The notes: generated by a model from the letters alone, not told the origin. 64,000 bases of DNA from Emticicia sp965283955 (GCA_965283955.1 CBDIQW010000001.1:2604001-2668000), one strand, 5' to 3'. Positions 42,266 through 50,780 are shown, counted from the first letter of the stretch. Made by a program: numbers and translations.

Positions 42266-44776
42266 ATGAAAAAGACTATACAAATAAATATAGCAGGCAT
42301 GGTTTTCAATATCGAAGAAGATGCCTACGAAAAACTAAACGCTTACTTAGCTTCTATAAAACAATACTTTGCTTCGTATGAAGGTAGCCAGGAAATTGTT
42401 TCGGATATTGAGGCTCGTATTGCCGAAAAATTCTGGACAAATCAAAAGTCTGATAGCCAGCCAGTTATTACGCATGAAGGCGTAAACGACCTCATCAAAT
42501 CAATGGGTAGCGTGGCCGACTTTGAAGCAATCGAAGAAGAAGAAGATTTGAGAAACACTTCTCAGTCAACAGCAGATAGTTCGCAGTCAACAGTTAACCC
42601 TAATCAGTCAACAGCAGGAAGCCAAGAATCTGATAGTTTTAAAACAACTCAACCAAAACGTCTTTATCGTGATGTAAAACGTAAAGCTTTGGGCGGTGTA
42701 TTAGCAGGTTTGGCACATTATTTCAATATTGATGTGGTTTGGGCCAGAATTGTTTTCTTGTTGTTATTCTTAGGTTTACCACCAATTGATGACGACCTCG
42801 GACCAATCTCAGGCTTTGTTTTCTTAGGCTATTTTGTTTGTTGGGTAGTTTTCCCGCCAAACTTTAACCTCGACGAAGACAAAAAAATCAAGAAATTCTA
42901 CCGTGATAATGATAATAAGGTTCTGGGTGGTGTTTGTAGTGGTTTAGCTGCTTATTTTGGTGTTGACATTACGGTTATTCGTTTGCTTTTTGTGTTGAGT
43001 GTGTTTTTATTCGGAACGGGTTTCTTGGCCTATATCATCCTCTGGATTGTAGCACCGAAAGCTCAGACCCTCACACAAAAAATGGAAATGAAAGGCGAGC
43101 CAGTTACGCTTTCTAACATCGAAACCAATATCAAAGAAAGCATCAATGTTGATAAAAATGCTCCAGAAAACGCTCTTACAAAAATCCTTTTATTCCCTTT
43201 CCGTTTAGTTGGTTTGGTTATCAAGGCTTTGGGCGAAGTTTTAAAACACCTCGGGCCAGTTGCCAGAGTTTTGGCGGGCGTCATGTTGATGTTATTTTCT
43301 TTAGCAATGATTGTTGGCATTGTGGCGGCCGTTGCTGCATTCTTTGGCGTGACGTCGGGTATCGAAGGAACAGAGTTTTTTGATAATAGTCCTTTCAAAA
43401 TTTTCTCGCAAGATATTCACCCAATGGCTGGTTTCTTTGCTTTCTTGGCCATGTTTACACCATTCTTGGCACTTTTGCTTACAGGTCTTACTTTGCTTTC
43501 AAACAGAAGAATCGGAAATCGTAATTTTTGGATTTCGCTCTTGGGTCTTTGGTTAGCTGGTTTGATGGGAACAGGCATTTTGGCAACAAAATATGCCTTA
43601 AACTTCAAGAAAAAAGGACGTTTTGAACAAACCAAAAATTTCCCTTATACGCTCGCAGGACAAACATTAGTGCTTGATGCCAACAATAACTACGATAGTG
43701 ATTTCGACGAAATTCGTATCGAAGATGATGTAAAAGTAAGTGTAGAAGGCTATGAAGGAACAGATTTAAAATTAGAACAACGTTTCGAGTCATCAGGACG
43801 TACGAGAGCCGAAGCTGAAGGTTTTGCAAAGGCGATTGTCTATAACATTGCTCAAAAAGATTCGACATTGACTTTCGACCAAAACATAACTTTGCCAGAA
43901 AAGGCTCGTTTCCGTGGACAAGACCTCGAAATGACACTCTATATACCTTACGATAAGCCATTCAAGTTAACAAAGAGTTTTTATTACAGCGTATATCGCA
44001 GAGATTGGAATAAACACGATTTTGATATTGATGGCGATGACGTGGACAAATACACGTACGTAATGAAGCGTGATTCGGGTATGGTATGCCGTGATTGCCC
44101 AAAACTCAGTGATGAAGAACGTGAAGCTCTCAGAGATAACAACTACGATGACGACGATGACTCAGCCTTTGATTATGGTGTTTTTGAAGAAAAAGGACAA
44201 CACGAAAAGAAGTTTGAGGTGAATGGATTCGACAAAGTAGAAGTGGGTGGAGCATTTGTCGTGACGATTCGTAAAGGAAATTCTTTTGAAGTAATTGCCG
44301 ATACCGACGACCAAAACGATTTAGATGATATTGATTTTGAAGTTCGTAATAATACCCTCGAAATCGGCCACAAAGATAAGTTTTCGTTCAGTAGAAGACA
44401 CGAAACCATTAGAATCAACATAACGATGCCATCGCTCGAAGGCCTTGATATTTCGGGAGCATCTACTATCAAAGTTTTAGGATTTAAAGATAAAAACCGA
44501 GATTTAGACATCGAGCTTACTGGAGCATCAAAAGCGGCCATTGATGTAGAAGTTCGTAAAATCGAATTCGATGCGTCGGGTGCTTCAAAAGCAGATTTGA
44601 GAGGCTCGGCCGAAAAAGTAAACATGGATATTTCGGGAGCTTGCCACATTAATGCCAAACGCATGGAAATCAACCAAGCCAGAGCCGATGCAAGTGGTGC
44701 AAGTCATATCAGCTTCGGAAAAGTAAAAGATTTCGACTCAAACACCAGCGGTGCAAGCAAAATAAGCCGAGAGTAA
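42266..44776 (+). CDS. PspC-domain membrane protein with C-terminal GIN (DUF2807) adhesin-like head
   Basis: This 836-residue envelope protein is built in modules. An N-terminal cytoplasmic part (about residues 1-95, IQINIAGMVFNIEEDAYEKL) has a conserved helical domain with SDIEARIAEKF. A low-complexity SQST-rich linker follows. There are two PspC domains in tandem (about 130-190, RDVKRKALGGVLAGLAHYFN; about 208-270, RDNDNKVLGGVCSGLAAYFG). More transmembrane helices follow (VARVLAGVMLMLFSLAMIVG, FFAFLAMFTPFLALLLTGL). The end is an extracytoplasmic GIN/DUF2807 beta-helix with repeated SGAS motifs (DISGAST, TGASKAA, DASGASK, DISGACH, DASGASH, NTSGASK). PspC elsewhere transmits membrane stress. 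Co-location with PadR suggests stress-controlled expression. Confidence 0.9.
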   Translation: MKKTIQINIAGMVFNIEEDAYEKLNAYLASIKQYFASYEGSQEIVSDIEARIAEKFWTNQKSDSQPVITHEGVNDLIKSMGSVADFEAIEEEEDLRNTSQSTADSSQSTVNPNQSTAGSQESDSFKTTQPKRLYRDVKRKALGGVLAGLAHYFNIDVVWARIVFLLLFLGLPPIDDDLGPISGFVFLGYFVCWVVFPPNFNLDEDKKIKKFYRDNDNKVLGGVCSGLAAYFGVDITVIRLLFVLSVFLFGTGFLAYIILWIVAPKAQTLTQKMEMKGEPVTLSNIETNIKESINVDKNAPENALTKILLFPFRLVGLVIKALGEVLKHLGPVARVLAGVMLMLFSLAMIVGIVAAVAAFFGVTSGIEGTEFFDNSPFKIFSQDIHPMAGFFAFLAMFTPFLALLLTGLTLLSNRRIGNRNFWISLLGLWLAGLMGTGILATKYALNFKKKGRFEQTKNFPYTLAGQTLVLDANNNYDSDFDEIRIEDDVKVSVEGYEGTDLKLEQRFESSGRTRAEAEGFAKAIVYNIAQKDSTLTFDQNITLPEKARFRGQDLEMTLYIPYDKPFKLTKSFYYSVYRRDWNKHDFDIDGDDVDKYTYVMKRDSGMVCRDCPKLSDEEREALRDNNYDDDDDSAFDYGVFEEKGQHEKKFEVNGFDKVEVGGAFVVTIRKGNSFEVIADTDDQNDLDDIDFEVRNNTLEIGHKDKFSFSRRHETIRINITMPSLEGLDISGASTIKVLGFKDKNRDLDIELTGASKAAIDVEVRKIEFDASGASKADLRGSAEKVNMDISGACHINAKRMEINQARADASGASHISFGKVKDFDSNTSGASKISRE

Positions 44777-44803
44777 AACAGTGAGCGAATGAATGAGTGA
44801 TAG

Positions 44804-44839
44804 AATGAGTGAATATGCTTCGAGCCTTATTCACTCATT
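44804..44839. terminator. Hairpin between convergent PspC and mutarotase genes
   Basis: A perfect 12-bp stem (AATGAGTGAATA and complement) encloses a 12-nt loop, followed by TTTG. The left flank repeats 'gaatgagtga', so part of the element is an imperfect tandem repeat. Confidence 0.65.
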
Positions 44840-44843
44840 TTGT

Positions 44844-45182
44844 TTATTGGTTCGTTAGTTTGAAAATCTGCTTCATAATTAGCCATTTTTCACCAGGTTT
44901 GGCCATTGGAAGTGCCTGTTGATATTTCCAAACAAATGCTTCCCATGCCTGAACTTTAGGATTATTGGCGTCCATTTCTGATTTTCTTTCAAACGAAAAA
45001 TCATCGTCGGTTTCCATAATCATAAACAGTCGATTACCTATTCTATAAATTTCCATTTCGGTAATTCCAGCATCCGTAATACTCTTGGCTATGTCGTCGG
45101 CTATACGTTCGTGTAATTTTTCATATTCGGCAATCAAAGTTGGGTCATCGACCAAATCGAGGGCAAGAGTGAAGCGTTTCAT
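44844..45182 (-). CDS. L-rhamnose mutarotase-family protein
   Basis: This small ferredoxin-fold protein of about 112 residues belongs to the family of L-rhamnose mutarotase RhaM (PF05336), which interconverts sugar anomers. Visible blocks are MKRFTLALDLVDDPTLIAEYEKLHERI with the conserved histidine, AGITEMEIYRIGNRLFMIMET and the C-terminal AWEAFVWKYQQALPMAKPGEKWLIMKQIFKL. The frame opens at TTG 45197, but ATG 45182 (MKRFTLALD) is the normal family start and is preferred. No rhamnose or fucose catabolic genes are adjacent, so the sugar is unknown; related proteins act on fucose. It is convergent with the PspC gene. Confidence 0.88.
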   Translation of the reverse strand: MKRFTLALDLVDDPTLIAEYEKLHERIADDIAKSITDAGITEMEIYRIGNRLFMIMETDDDFSFERKSEMDANNPKVQAWEAFVWKYQQALPMAKPGEKWLIMKQIFKLTNQ

Positions 45183-45333
45183 TGAGTATTTTTTCAATAT
45201 TTTTAAAAGATTCTATCCTGTATAATTAATTGATAATCAGACTTTTTGTTAATAAACGGAAATGTTTTTTGTGTTTTCTACAATATTTTTCATAAAAAAC
45301 GTTTGAAATTAAATAGATTTTTTCGTTATTTCA

Positions 45334-45363
45334 TTTGAGAAGTAAATTTTTGTTATACTTTTG
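45334..45363 (+). promoter_or_regulatory. Complete Bacteroidota promoter upstream of the DUF2795 gene
   Basis: TTTG at 45334-45337 and TACTTTTG at 45356-45363 are 18 nt apart, matching the TTTG-N(17-23)-TAnnTTTG consensus. CAGCC follows the -7 box, as it does at rpsL, suggesting a strong constitutive promoter. The ATG is 41 nt downstream. Confidence 0.75.
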
Positions 45364-45404
45364 CAGCCTTAAATTTTTTGTAACACTAAAAAGGAATATA
45401 GACT

Positions 45405-45626
45405 ATGTATTGGACACTCGAACTTGCGTCGTATTTGGAGGACGCTCCGTGGCCCGCTACAAAAGATGAGTTGATAGATTTTTCGATTCGTTCGGGAGCA
45501 CCCATTGAAGTTATTGAAAACCTACAAGAACTTGAAGACGACGGGCAACCGTATGAGAGCATTGAGGAGATTTGGCCCGATTATCCGACCAAAGATGACT
45601 TTTTCTTTAATGAAGACGAATATTAA
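45405..45626 (+). CDS. Small acidic DUF2795 protein
   Basis: This 73-residue strongly acidic protein (MYWTLELASYLEDAPWPATKD...) matches the DUF2795 family, which is widespread and short. The core LIDFSIRSGAPIEVIENLQEL is probably helical, and the C-terminus ends DDFFFNEDEY. It has no signal peptide and is probably cytoplasmic. Function is unknown. It has one of the clearest promoters in the window and its own terminator, so it is likely well expressed as a single-gene transcript. Confidence 0.88.
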   Translation: MYWTLELASYLEDAPWPATKDELIDFSIRSGAPIEVIENLQELEDDGQPYESIEEIWPDYPTKDDFFFNEDEY

Positions 45627-45669
45627 ATACGAATCCATGATTCGTTAGTACAAATTATTCGTTAGTTTG

Positions 45670-45705
45670 CAAAGCAACAATCAGTTTCGTCTGGTTGTTG
45701 CTTTG
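45670..45705 (+). terminator. Intrinsic terminator of the DUF2795 gene
   Basis: An 11-bp perfect stem (CAAAGCAACAA and complement) with a 14-nt loop is followed by TTGTTTTA. It covers the first codons of the longest frame of the next gene, supporting a downstream start for that gene. Confidence 0.8.
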
Positions 45706-45732
45706 TTGTTTTACACCCTTAATCCATTGAAA

Positions 45733-46554
45733 ATGAATATTCTTCAAGGCATTACCGTTGTTTTGGTCATTATATTGATTGTTATTGCTTGTTTTCCGAA
45801 GAAAAAAGGCGAAACATATACCTTTAATTATTCGCTTGAAAAGCCAACTTTAAAAATGGAAATGCCTACAAGTTTGAAAGAGATTTCGGGTTTATCGTTC
45901 TACAAAGAAAATCAGCTTGCCTGCGTAAACGATGAAAAAGGCACAGTTTTTATCTACGATTTAGCTTCGCAGAAGGTTACAGAAACAATCGACATTGGTA
46001 AAAATGGCGATTACGAAGGCATTGAAGTGGTTGATGATGAGATTTTTATCATGAAAAGCAACGGAAAAATCAAAGGTTTCAAAATAAGCGATGGCTCAGA
46101 AAGAAAAATTGATTGTTCTGATAAAGACGTAAAAGAATATGAAGGGCTGAGTTATCATCCACAAACTCGAAGCCTTCTGCTCGTAACGAAAGCAAAAGAC
46201 AAGGATAAAAACGATAAAAAAACTATTTATTCTTACTCGTTAAGCACCGAAAAGTTTGATAAATATCTGACTATCAACGAAGATATGATAAAAGGAAGCG
46301 ATGGTGCGAAAGCTTTCGCACCATCGGGGATTGCGGTACATCCGATTACGGGCGAAATTTTTGTAATTTCTTCACAAGGAAAAAAACTCTTGATTTTATC
46401 GCCCGAAGGCAAAAAAAATACTCTCATCGAGCTTGCCCCTGAAACATTCGTTCAACCCGAAGGTATTTGTTTTACACCCAATGGAGACTTATATATTTCA
46501 TCAGAAGGCACAGATGCAAACGGTTATATTTTAAAGTTTTCACTTTTTTTATAA
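45733..46554 (+). CDS. SdiA-regulated-type beta-propeller protein, membrane-anchored
   Basis: The product of about 273 residues has an N-terminal hydrophobic segment ending VIIAC-like (ILIVIACFPKKKGE), either a lipoprotein signal or an anchor. It then has a propeller of the SdiA-regulated/phytase-like type: LKEISGLSFYKENQLACVNDEKGTVFIYDL, NGDYEGIEVVDDEIFIMKSNGKI, EYEGLSYHPQTRSLLLVTKAK, APSGIAVHPITGEIFVISSQGK and QPEGICFTPNGDLYISSEG. The 'EG' and 'PSGIAVHP' repeats mark successive blades. The frame begins at TTG 45667, but that region is the upstream terminator, so ATG 45733 (MNILQGITVV) is chosen. The ligand or reaction is unknown. Confidence 0.82.
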   Translation: MNILQGITVVLVIILIVIACFPKKKGETYTFNYSLEKPTLKMEMPTSLKEISGLSFYKENQLACVNDEKGTVFIYDLASQKVTETIDIGKNGDYEGIEVVDDEIFIMKSNGKIKGFKISDGSERKIDCSDKDVKEYEGLSYHPQTRSLLLVTKAKDKDKNDKKTIYSYSLSTEKFDKYLTINEDMIKGSDGAKAFAPSGIAVHPITGEIFVISSQGKKLLILSPEGKKNTLIELAPETFVQPEGICFTPNGDLYISSEGTDANGYILKFSLFL

Positions 46555-46731
46555 TTTTTTCGTATTGGTTTCTTACTGAAAGATTTTAGGAATTTCTTGT
46601 TATTTTATTTGAATAATACAATTTTGTAATTTAAAAATTCAACACTTGTTTATTATTTAAGACAAAAAGTTAAACAAAAAAGGGGGTATTGTGTTATTAT
46701 TGCATTGTTCAACTTAAAATAATAATACCTA

Positions 46732-47484
46732 ATGCACTCTCTATTCCTAAACATCGTCAACATTGACGGCAAAGACCCCGTTTCATTTACATTCTTTACA
46801 GGTTACATGGCTATGCTCGCCGCATCAATATTTTTCTTCTTTGAAAGAGGAAGTGTTGATGGTAAGTGGAAAACCTCCCTTTTAGTTTCAGGTTTAATCA
46901 CAGGTATCGCAGCGGTTCACTATTACTACATGAGAGATTTCTACGGAGCAACAGGCGAAACCCCAGTGGCTTTACGTTACATCGACTGGACACTCACAGT
47001 GCCTCTGATGTGCGTTGAATTCTATTTATTACTCAAGCCAGCAGGTGCAAAACCAGCTTTCATGTGGAAACTCATATTGGCATCAGTAGTGATGTTAGTT
47101 GCGGGCTACATTGGAGAAGCATTTAATCCAACAGCTTCGACGAGTCACTCAGTTTTGTGGGGTGTAATCTCTACATTTGGTTATGTTTATGTACTTTATT
47201 CTGCATGGGTTGGCGAAGCAAAGCAATTAGCAGCTTCTTCAAACTCAGCATCGGTAAAGTCAGGAATTCAAGCATTGGCTTGGTTCGTGTTGGCTGGTTG
47301 GGCAATTTATCCAATCGGTTACATGGCTGGCCCCGGTGGCTGGTTAGGACCAGATGGTGCAGGTTTGTTTCAAACAAAAGATTTGAACTTGTTTTATAAC
47401 ATTGCCGATGCAATCAATAAAATAGGTTTTGGTTTAGTAGTGTATAATATTGCAACTACTGAATCTAAAAAGGTTTTAGCTTAA
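46732..47484 (+). CDS. Xanthorhodopsin-like light-driven proton pump
   Basis: This 250-residue seven-helix microbial rhodopsin uses retinal to pump protons out of the cell. Key residues: His63 in helix B; RYIDWTLTVPL in helix C with Arg82, proton acceptor Asp85 and Thr89; proton donor Glu96 (D-T-E motif of proteobacterial-type pumps); Asp226; and the retinal lysine Lys230 in ADAINKIGFG. The residue at the main colour-tuning position (PR 105) is Met93, as in green-absorbing flavobacterial pumps. LWGVIST aligns with the xanthorhodopsin LWG motif, placing Gly144 at the Gly156 position that opens the site for a carotenoid antenna. blh follows on the same strand, separated by a hairpin. No exact -7 box was found; the best is TATTATTG at 46695. 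Confidence 0.96.
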   Translation: MHSLFLNIVNIDGKDPVSFTFFTGYMAMLAASIFFFFERGSVDGKWKTSLLVSGLITGIAAVHYYYMRDFYGATGETPVALRYIDWTLTVPLMCVEFYLLLKPAGAKPAFMWKLILASVVMLVAGYIGEAFNPTASTSHSVLWGVISTFGYVYVLYSAWVGEAKQLAASSNSASVKSGIQALAWFVLAGWAIYPIGYMAGPGGWLGPDGAGLFQTKDLNLFYNIADAINKIGFGLVVYNIATTESKKVLA

Positions 47485-47495
47485 AACTTGTTTTG

Positions 47496-47530
47496 TTTTG
47501 CCCAGAATCTCTTGAAGATCTTGGGCAAAA
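47496..47530 (+). terminator. Hairpin between rhodopsin and blh genes
   Basis: TTTTGCCCA and TGGGCAAAA arms close a 17-nt loop, followed by TACTTTTC. It starts 11 nt after the rhodopsin stop. It may terminate or attenuate transcription so that rhodopsin mRNA exceeds blh mRNA. It also argues against the TTG start at 47488 for blh. Confidence 0.65.
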
Positions 47531-47586
47531 TACTTTTCTCCTCCGTAGTACAATCAGTTTCTTTTTCTGCTAAATACTCAAAATCA

Positions 47587-48519
47587 ATGAGAATTATCCT
47601 CTTGTTTGTAGGTTTTGCCATGCTGTTTGTGCATCAGTATATTCAGCAAATTTCGGTAGAAGGTCAGTTTTTGGCATTTGTTGTTGGTATTTTGTTTTTA
47701 GGTATTCCGCATGGAGCGGCCGATTTATTGGTTGCCAACCAAAATGCTGACAATAGCAAGAAACGTTTTTCGATGCTATTCTTTTTTATCAATTATTTGG
47801 GCAGACTGGTAGGATTTGGTGCAATACTTTGGTTTTTTCCTTTGATTGGAAACATATTATTCATCTTTTTGGCAGCGTATCATTTTGGAGAAACTGATTT
47901 ACATCGTTTCAAAACTGATACGCTCTTGGGCAAATTGCTCGTCACAAGTTATGGTTTGGTTATTTTGAGCTTAATTCTGATGCCTAACTTTGATGAAGTT
48001 CGACCGATATTGCTACTCTTCAAAGCTGGCTCTGATAATTTAGCATTTATTAATTGGCTTGATTCGCACCGAATCGGCCTAATTTTCTCGGCAATTTTCC
48101 TATTTTTGGTAAGTGTGATTATTTATTTCAGAGAAAATAAAGGGATGGTCTTTTCAGAAAGCAGACACTTTTCTATACAATTTTTATTGATTTTAGTCAT
48201 ACTTTATAATCTTCCGATGGTGTTGGGTTTTACCTTCTATTTTGTAATCTGGCATTCAACGCTTTCGCTCAAAAATATTGCCTCATACCTTCAAAAAAAC
48301 AGTAATTTTAATACCTCTAACCGTGTTATTCGGCAAATTGTATTTTATAGCCTATTGGCCATCGGCGGAATTTTGATTTTTGGCTTTACGGGCTTTATGT
48401 TTATCAATAATAATGCAATAATGGCCTACAGTTTTCTGGGACTTGCGGTTCTCACCGCCCCGCACATGCAAGTCATGCACGATATGTACCACAAAATTCG
48501 GCTCAATCATAATGCCTGA
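47587..48519 (+). CDS. blh: Brp/Blh family beta-carotene 15,15'-dioxygenase
   Basis: Blh cleaves beta-carotene to two retinal molecules, the chromophore for the adjacent rhodopsin. The product of about 310 residues is an integral membrane protein with some eight helices and the family's iron-ligand histidines: LGIPHGAADLLVA, AAYHFGETDLHRF, FVIWHSTLSLKNI and LTAPHMQVMHDMYHK. The frame opens at TTG 47488, but this lies in a hairpin; ATG 47587 (MRIILLFVGFAML) is the better start. No crtE, crtB, crtI or crtY gene is in the window, so beta-carotene must be made from another locus. Linkage of blh directly downstream of a rhodopsin gene is a standard photoheterotrophy cassette. Confidence 0.93.
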   Translation: MRIILLFVGFAMLFVHQYIQQISVEGQFLAFVVGILFLGIPHGAADLLVANQNADNSKKRFSMLFFFINYLGRLVGFGAILWFFPLIGNILFIFLAAYHFGETDLHRFKTDTLLGKLLVTSYGLVILSLILMPNFDEVRPILLLFKAGSDNLAFINWLDSHRIGLIFSAIFLFLVSVIIYFRENKGMVFSESRHFSIQFLLILVILYNLPMVLGFTFYFVIWHSTLSLKNIASYLQKNSNFNTSNRVIRQIVFYSLLAIGGILIFGFTGFMFINNNAIMAYSFLGLAVLTAPHMQVMHDMYHKIRLNHNA

Positions 48520-48576
48520 ATGCAATCTTGATTTGTTTTTGTACTTTTACCAAGTAAACTTCAAAAACAATCAATT

Positions 48577-50709
48577 ATGAGAATAATTCTAAGCCTTATC
48601 TTCATCTCAAACTTAGTTTTTGCCCAAGTTGGCAAAGAAAAAGTAGTAGTAACCGACCTTACTCGAATCAAACAAATTGGCTCTATCAACATTGCACCCG
48701 ATGGGAAAAAAGCCATTTACTCGCTCCGAACTTCCGAACCAAGCGAAGAAAACAAACTCGAATACGATTACCGAACCCATTTGTTTTTGACTGATTTTCA
48801 GACAGTTAAACAAATTACTCGTGGAACTGAAAGCGTAGGAAGTGCGTCGTGGTCGCCTGATAGTAAACAAATTGCATTTGCTCGGAACGTAAAAGGCAAA
48901 TCTCAGATTTTTGTAATGCCGCTTGATGGTGGCGAAGCCTTCCAGCTAACCGATTCAAAATACGGTGCATCAAACCCAAATTGGTCGAAAGATGGTTTAA
49001 AAATTTCATTTAGCGTGGGACTTTCTCTGACCGAACTCTTGAAAGATTCTGTACTGAATCCTTCAAAAGGTGTTCCTGCTTGGTCTTTAGAAAAACCTGG
49101 TTTTGCAAAAAATGAGTTTTTAAAGCCTACTAAAGGTGTTAAACCAAATCCTGATGGTACAATCGAAGAAATCAGAGCGTATTTAGAGAAAGATGTCGAA
49201 GACAAAAAAGCAAAAGTCATCAATCGTCTTACTTTCCAAGGCGAAGCTACTACTCAACCAGAGCTAAATTTCTCACATATCTACACAATCGAAGTAAAAG
49301 AAGGTGCAAAAGCTACGCCCCTCACTACAGGTTTTAGAAGTTATGGCGGTGGAGCATGGCTACAAGATGGACAAATTGCAGTACAAACAGCCCTCGATTC
49401 ATTACTCCACCCAGACCGTGAACAAGATAATAGAATTTTGGTAATAAATCCCGATGGCTCGAATCGTAAAGTACTTTTGGGCGAAAAAGGTAAATCATTT
49501 GGCGGTGTAACTTGGTCACCTGACGGAAAAAGCATTGTTTACACAAAATCTAACTCGCAAGGCGTAAATATTGGCGAACTCTACATTGCCAAAGCCGATG
49601 GGTCAAACGCACAATTAATCAAGTTTGACCGTTCGGCGAGTGGACTAACGTGGTCGAAAGACATGAAGTATGTATATTTCACGGCACAATCAAACGGAGG
49701 GCAGCCAATTTATAGAGTTGATGTTGCGAGTAAAAAAGTAGAACAACTAACTGATTTTGAGTCGGGAATTTTAGGTTTTGATTTATCGGCCGATAAAATC
49801 CTTTATTCAAAAACCGAAGTGGCTAATCCAAATGAGCTTTATGTAGCCGATTTGCAGATGAAAAATCCTGTAAAATTGACTTCGGTCAATGATTGGGTAA
49901 AAAACAAAGCTTTGAGTTTTCCAGAAAAACGAATCTATACCAACTCAAAAGGCCAAAAAGTAGAATATTGGATAATGAAGCCAACTAATTTAGAAGCTGG
50001 CAAAAAATACCCACTTTTATTGAATATGCACGGCGGCCCAACTGCCATGTGGGGGCCTGGCGAATTTTCGATGTGGCATGAGCATCAATATTTTTGTTCG
50101 CAAGGTTATGGCGTGGTTTATGCCAATCCACGAGGTTCGGGCGGTTATGGCTTAGATTTCTTGCGTGCTAATATCAAAGATTGGGGAACAGGCCCAACAG
50201 AAGATGTACTCGCAGCCGCAACTGATGCCGCCAAGGCTTCGTGGGTGGATACTTCTCGTCAAGTTATCACTGGTGGCTCGTATGCTGGTTATCTGACCGC
50301 TTGGATTGTAGCACACGACCACCGTTTCAAAGCAGCTTTTGCTCAACGTGGTGTGTATGACCTCACTACATTCTTAGGTGAAGGAAACGCATGGCGTTTG
50401 ATTCCGAGTTATTTCAATTATCCGTGGAATGATACGCAAGAAAAAGTCTTAGAAACCAACTCTCCTTATACATTCGTTGATAAAATTCGTACACCATTGC
50501 TCATCAAACACGGCGAAAACGACCTTCGTACGGGCGTCATTCAGAGCGAAATGATGTATAAATCAATGAAAATCATGGGCAAAGAAGTAGAATATGCAAG
50601 AATGCCTGGTGGCACGCACGAGCTTTCACGCACAGGAAATGTACGCCAAAGAATCGACCGTATGCTACGCATTTATGAGTTTTTTGAGAGATTTGTTGGG
50701 AAGAAGTAA
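48577..50709 (+). CDS. S9-family prolyl oligopeptidase-like peptidase
   Basis: The 710-residue exported enzyme (signal peptide ending LVFAQ, residue ~17) has an N-terminal beta-propeller with TolB-like repeats (SASWSPDSKQIAFAR, NPNWSKDGLKISFS, GVTWSPDGKSIVYTKS, GLTWSKDMKYVYF). A C-terminal alpha/beta-hydrolase domain follows. Catalytic elements are LNMHGGPTAMWG (oxyanion region), GGSYAGYLTAW (nucleophile Ser), HGENDLRTG (Asp) and PGGTHELS (His). It resembles dipeptidyl or acylaminoacyl peptidases that trim short peptides in the periplasm. It stands downstream of blh but has a separate 57-nt gap and ends at a hairpin-rich region. Confidence 0.93.
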   Translation: MRIILSLIFISNLVFAQVGKEKVVVTDLTRIKQIGSINIAPDGKKAIYSLRTSEPSEENKLEYDYRTHLFLTDFQTVKQITRGTESVGSASWSPDSKQIAFARNVKGKSQIFVMPLDGGEAFQLTDSKYGASNPNWSKDGLKISFSVGLSLTELLKDSVLNPSKGVPAWSLEKPGFAKNEFLKPTKGVKPNPDGTIEEIRAYLEKDVEDKKAKVINRLTFQGEATTQPELNFSHIYTIEVKEGAKATPLTTGFRSYGGGAWLQDGQIAVQTALDSLLHPDREQDNRILVINPDGSNRKVLLGEKGKSFGGVTWSPDGKSIVYTKSNSQGVNIGELYIAKADGSNAQLIKFDRSASGLTWSKDMKYVYFTAQSNGGQPIYRVDVASKKVEQLTDFESGILGFDLSADKILYSKTEVANPNELYVADLQMKNPVKLTSVNDWVKNKALSFPEKRIYTNSKGQKVEYWIMKPTNLEAGKKYPLLLNMHGGPTAMWGPGEFSMWHEHQYFCSQGYGVVYANPRGSGGYGLDFLRANIKDWGTGPTEDVLAAATDAAKASWVDTSRQVITGGSYAGYLTAWIVAHDHRFKAAFAQRGVYDLTTFLGEGNAWRLIPSYFNYPWNDTQEKVLETNSPYTFVDKIRTPLLIKHGENDLRTGVIQSEMMYKSMKIMGKEVEYARMPGGTHELSRTGNVRQRIDRMLRIYEFFERFVGKK

Positions 50710-50716
50710 AAGATAT

Positions 50717-50761
50717 TTCGTTCTTCGTTCCCTTCGACTACGCTCAGGAACGAAGAACGAA
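50717..50761. repeat. 45-nt hairpin repeat containing CCTTCGACTACGCTCAGG
   Basis: Perfect 15-nt arms (TTCGTTCTTCGTTCC and complement) flank a 15-nt loop. The arm edge plus loop reads CCCTTCGACTACGCTCAGG, a string I recall as a recurrent extragenic sequence in varied bacterial genomes. It begins 8 nt after the S9 peptidase stop. Confidence 0.75.
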
Positions 50762-50780
50762 CAAAATGAACAAGCCACAA

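Noticed and set aside
44173..44673. 166-residue frame antisense to the GIN domain
   Set aside because: Mirror of the SGAS repeats of the PspC/GIN protein; no independent start signals.
45667..45732. N-terminal extension of the SdiA-regulated-type protein from TTG 45667
   Set aside because: The segment is the terminator hairpin of the preceding gene.
47488..47586. N-terminal extension of blh from TTG 47488
   Set aside because: The segment overlaps a stem-loop and lacks family similarity; ATG 47587 is better.
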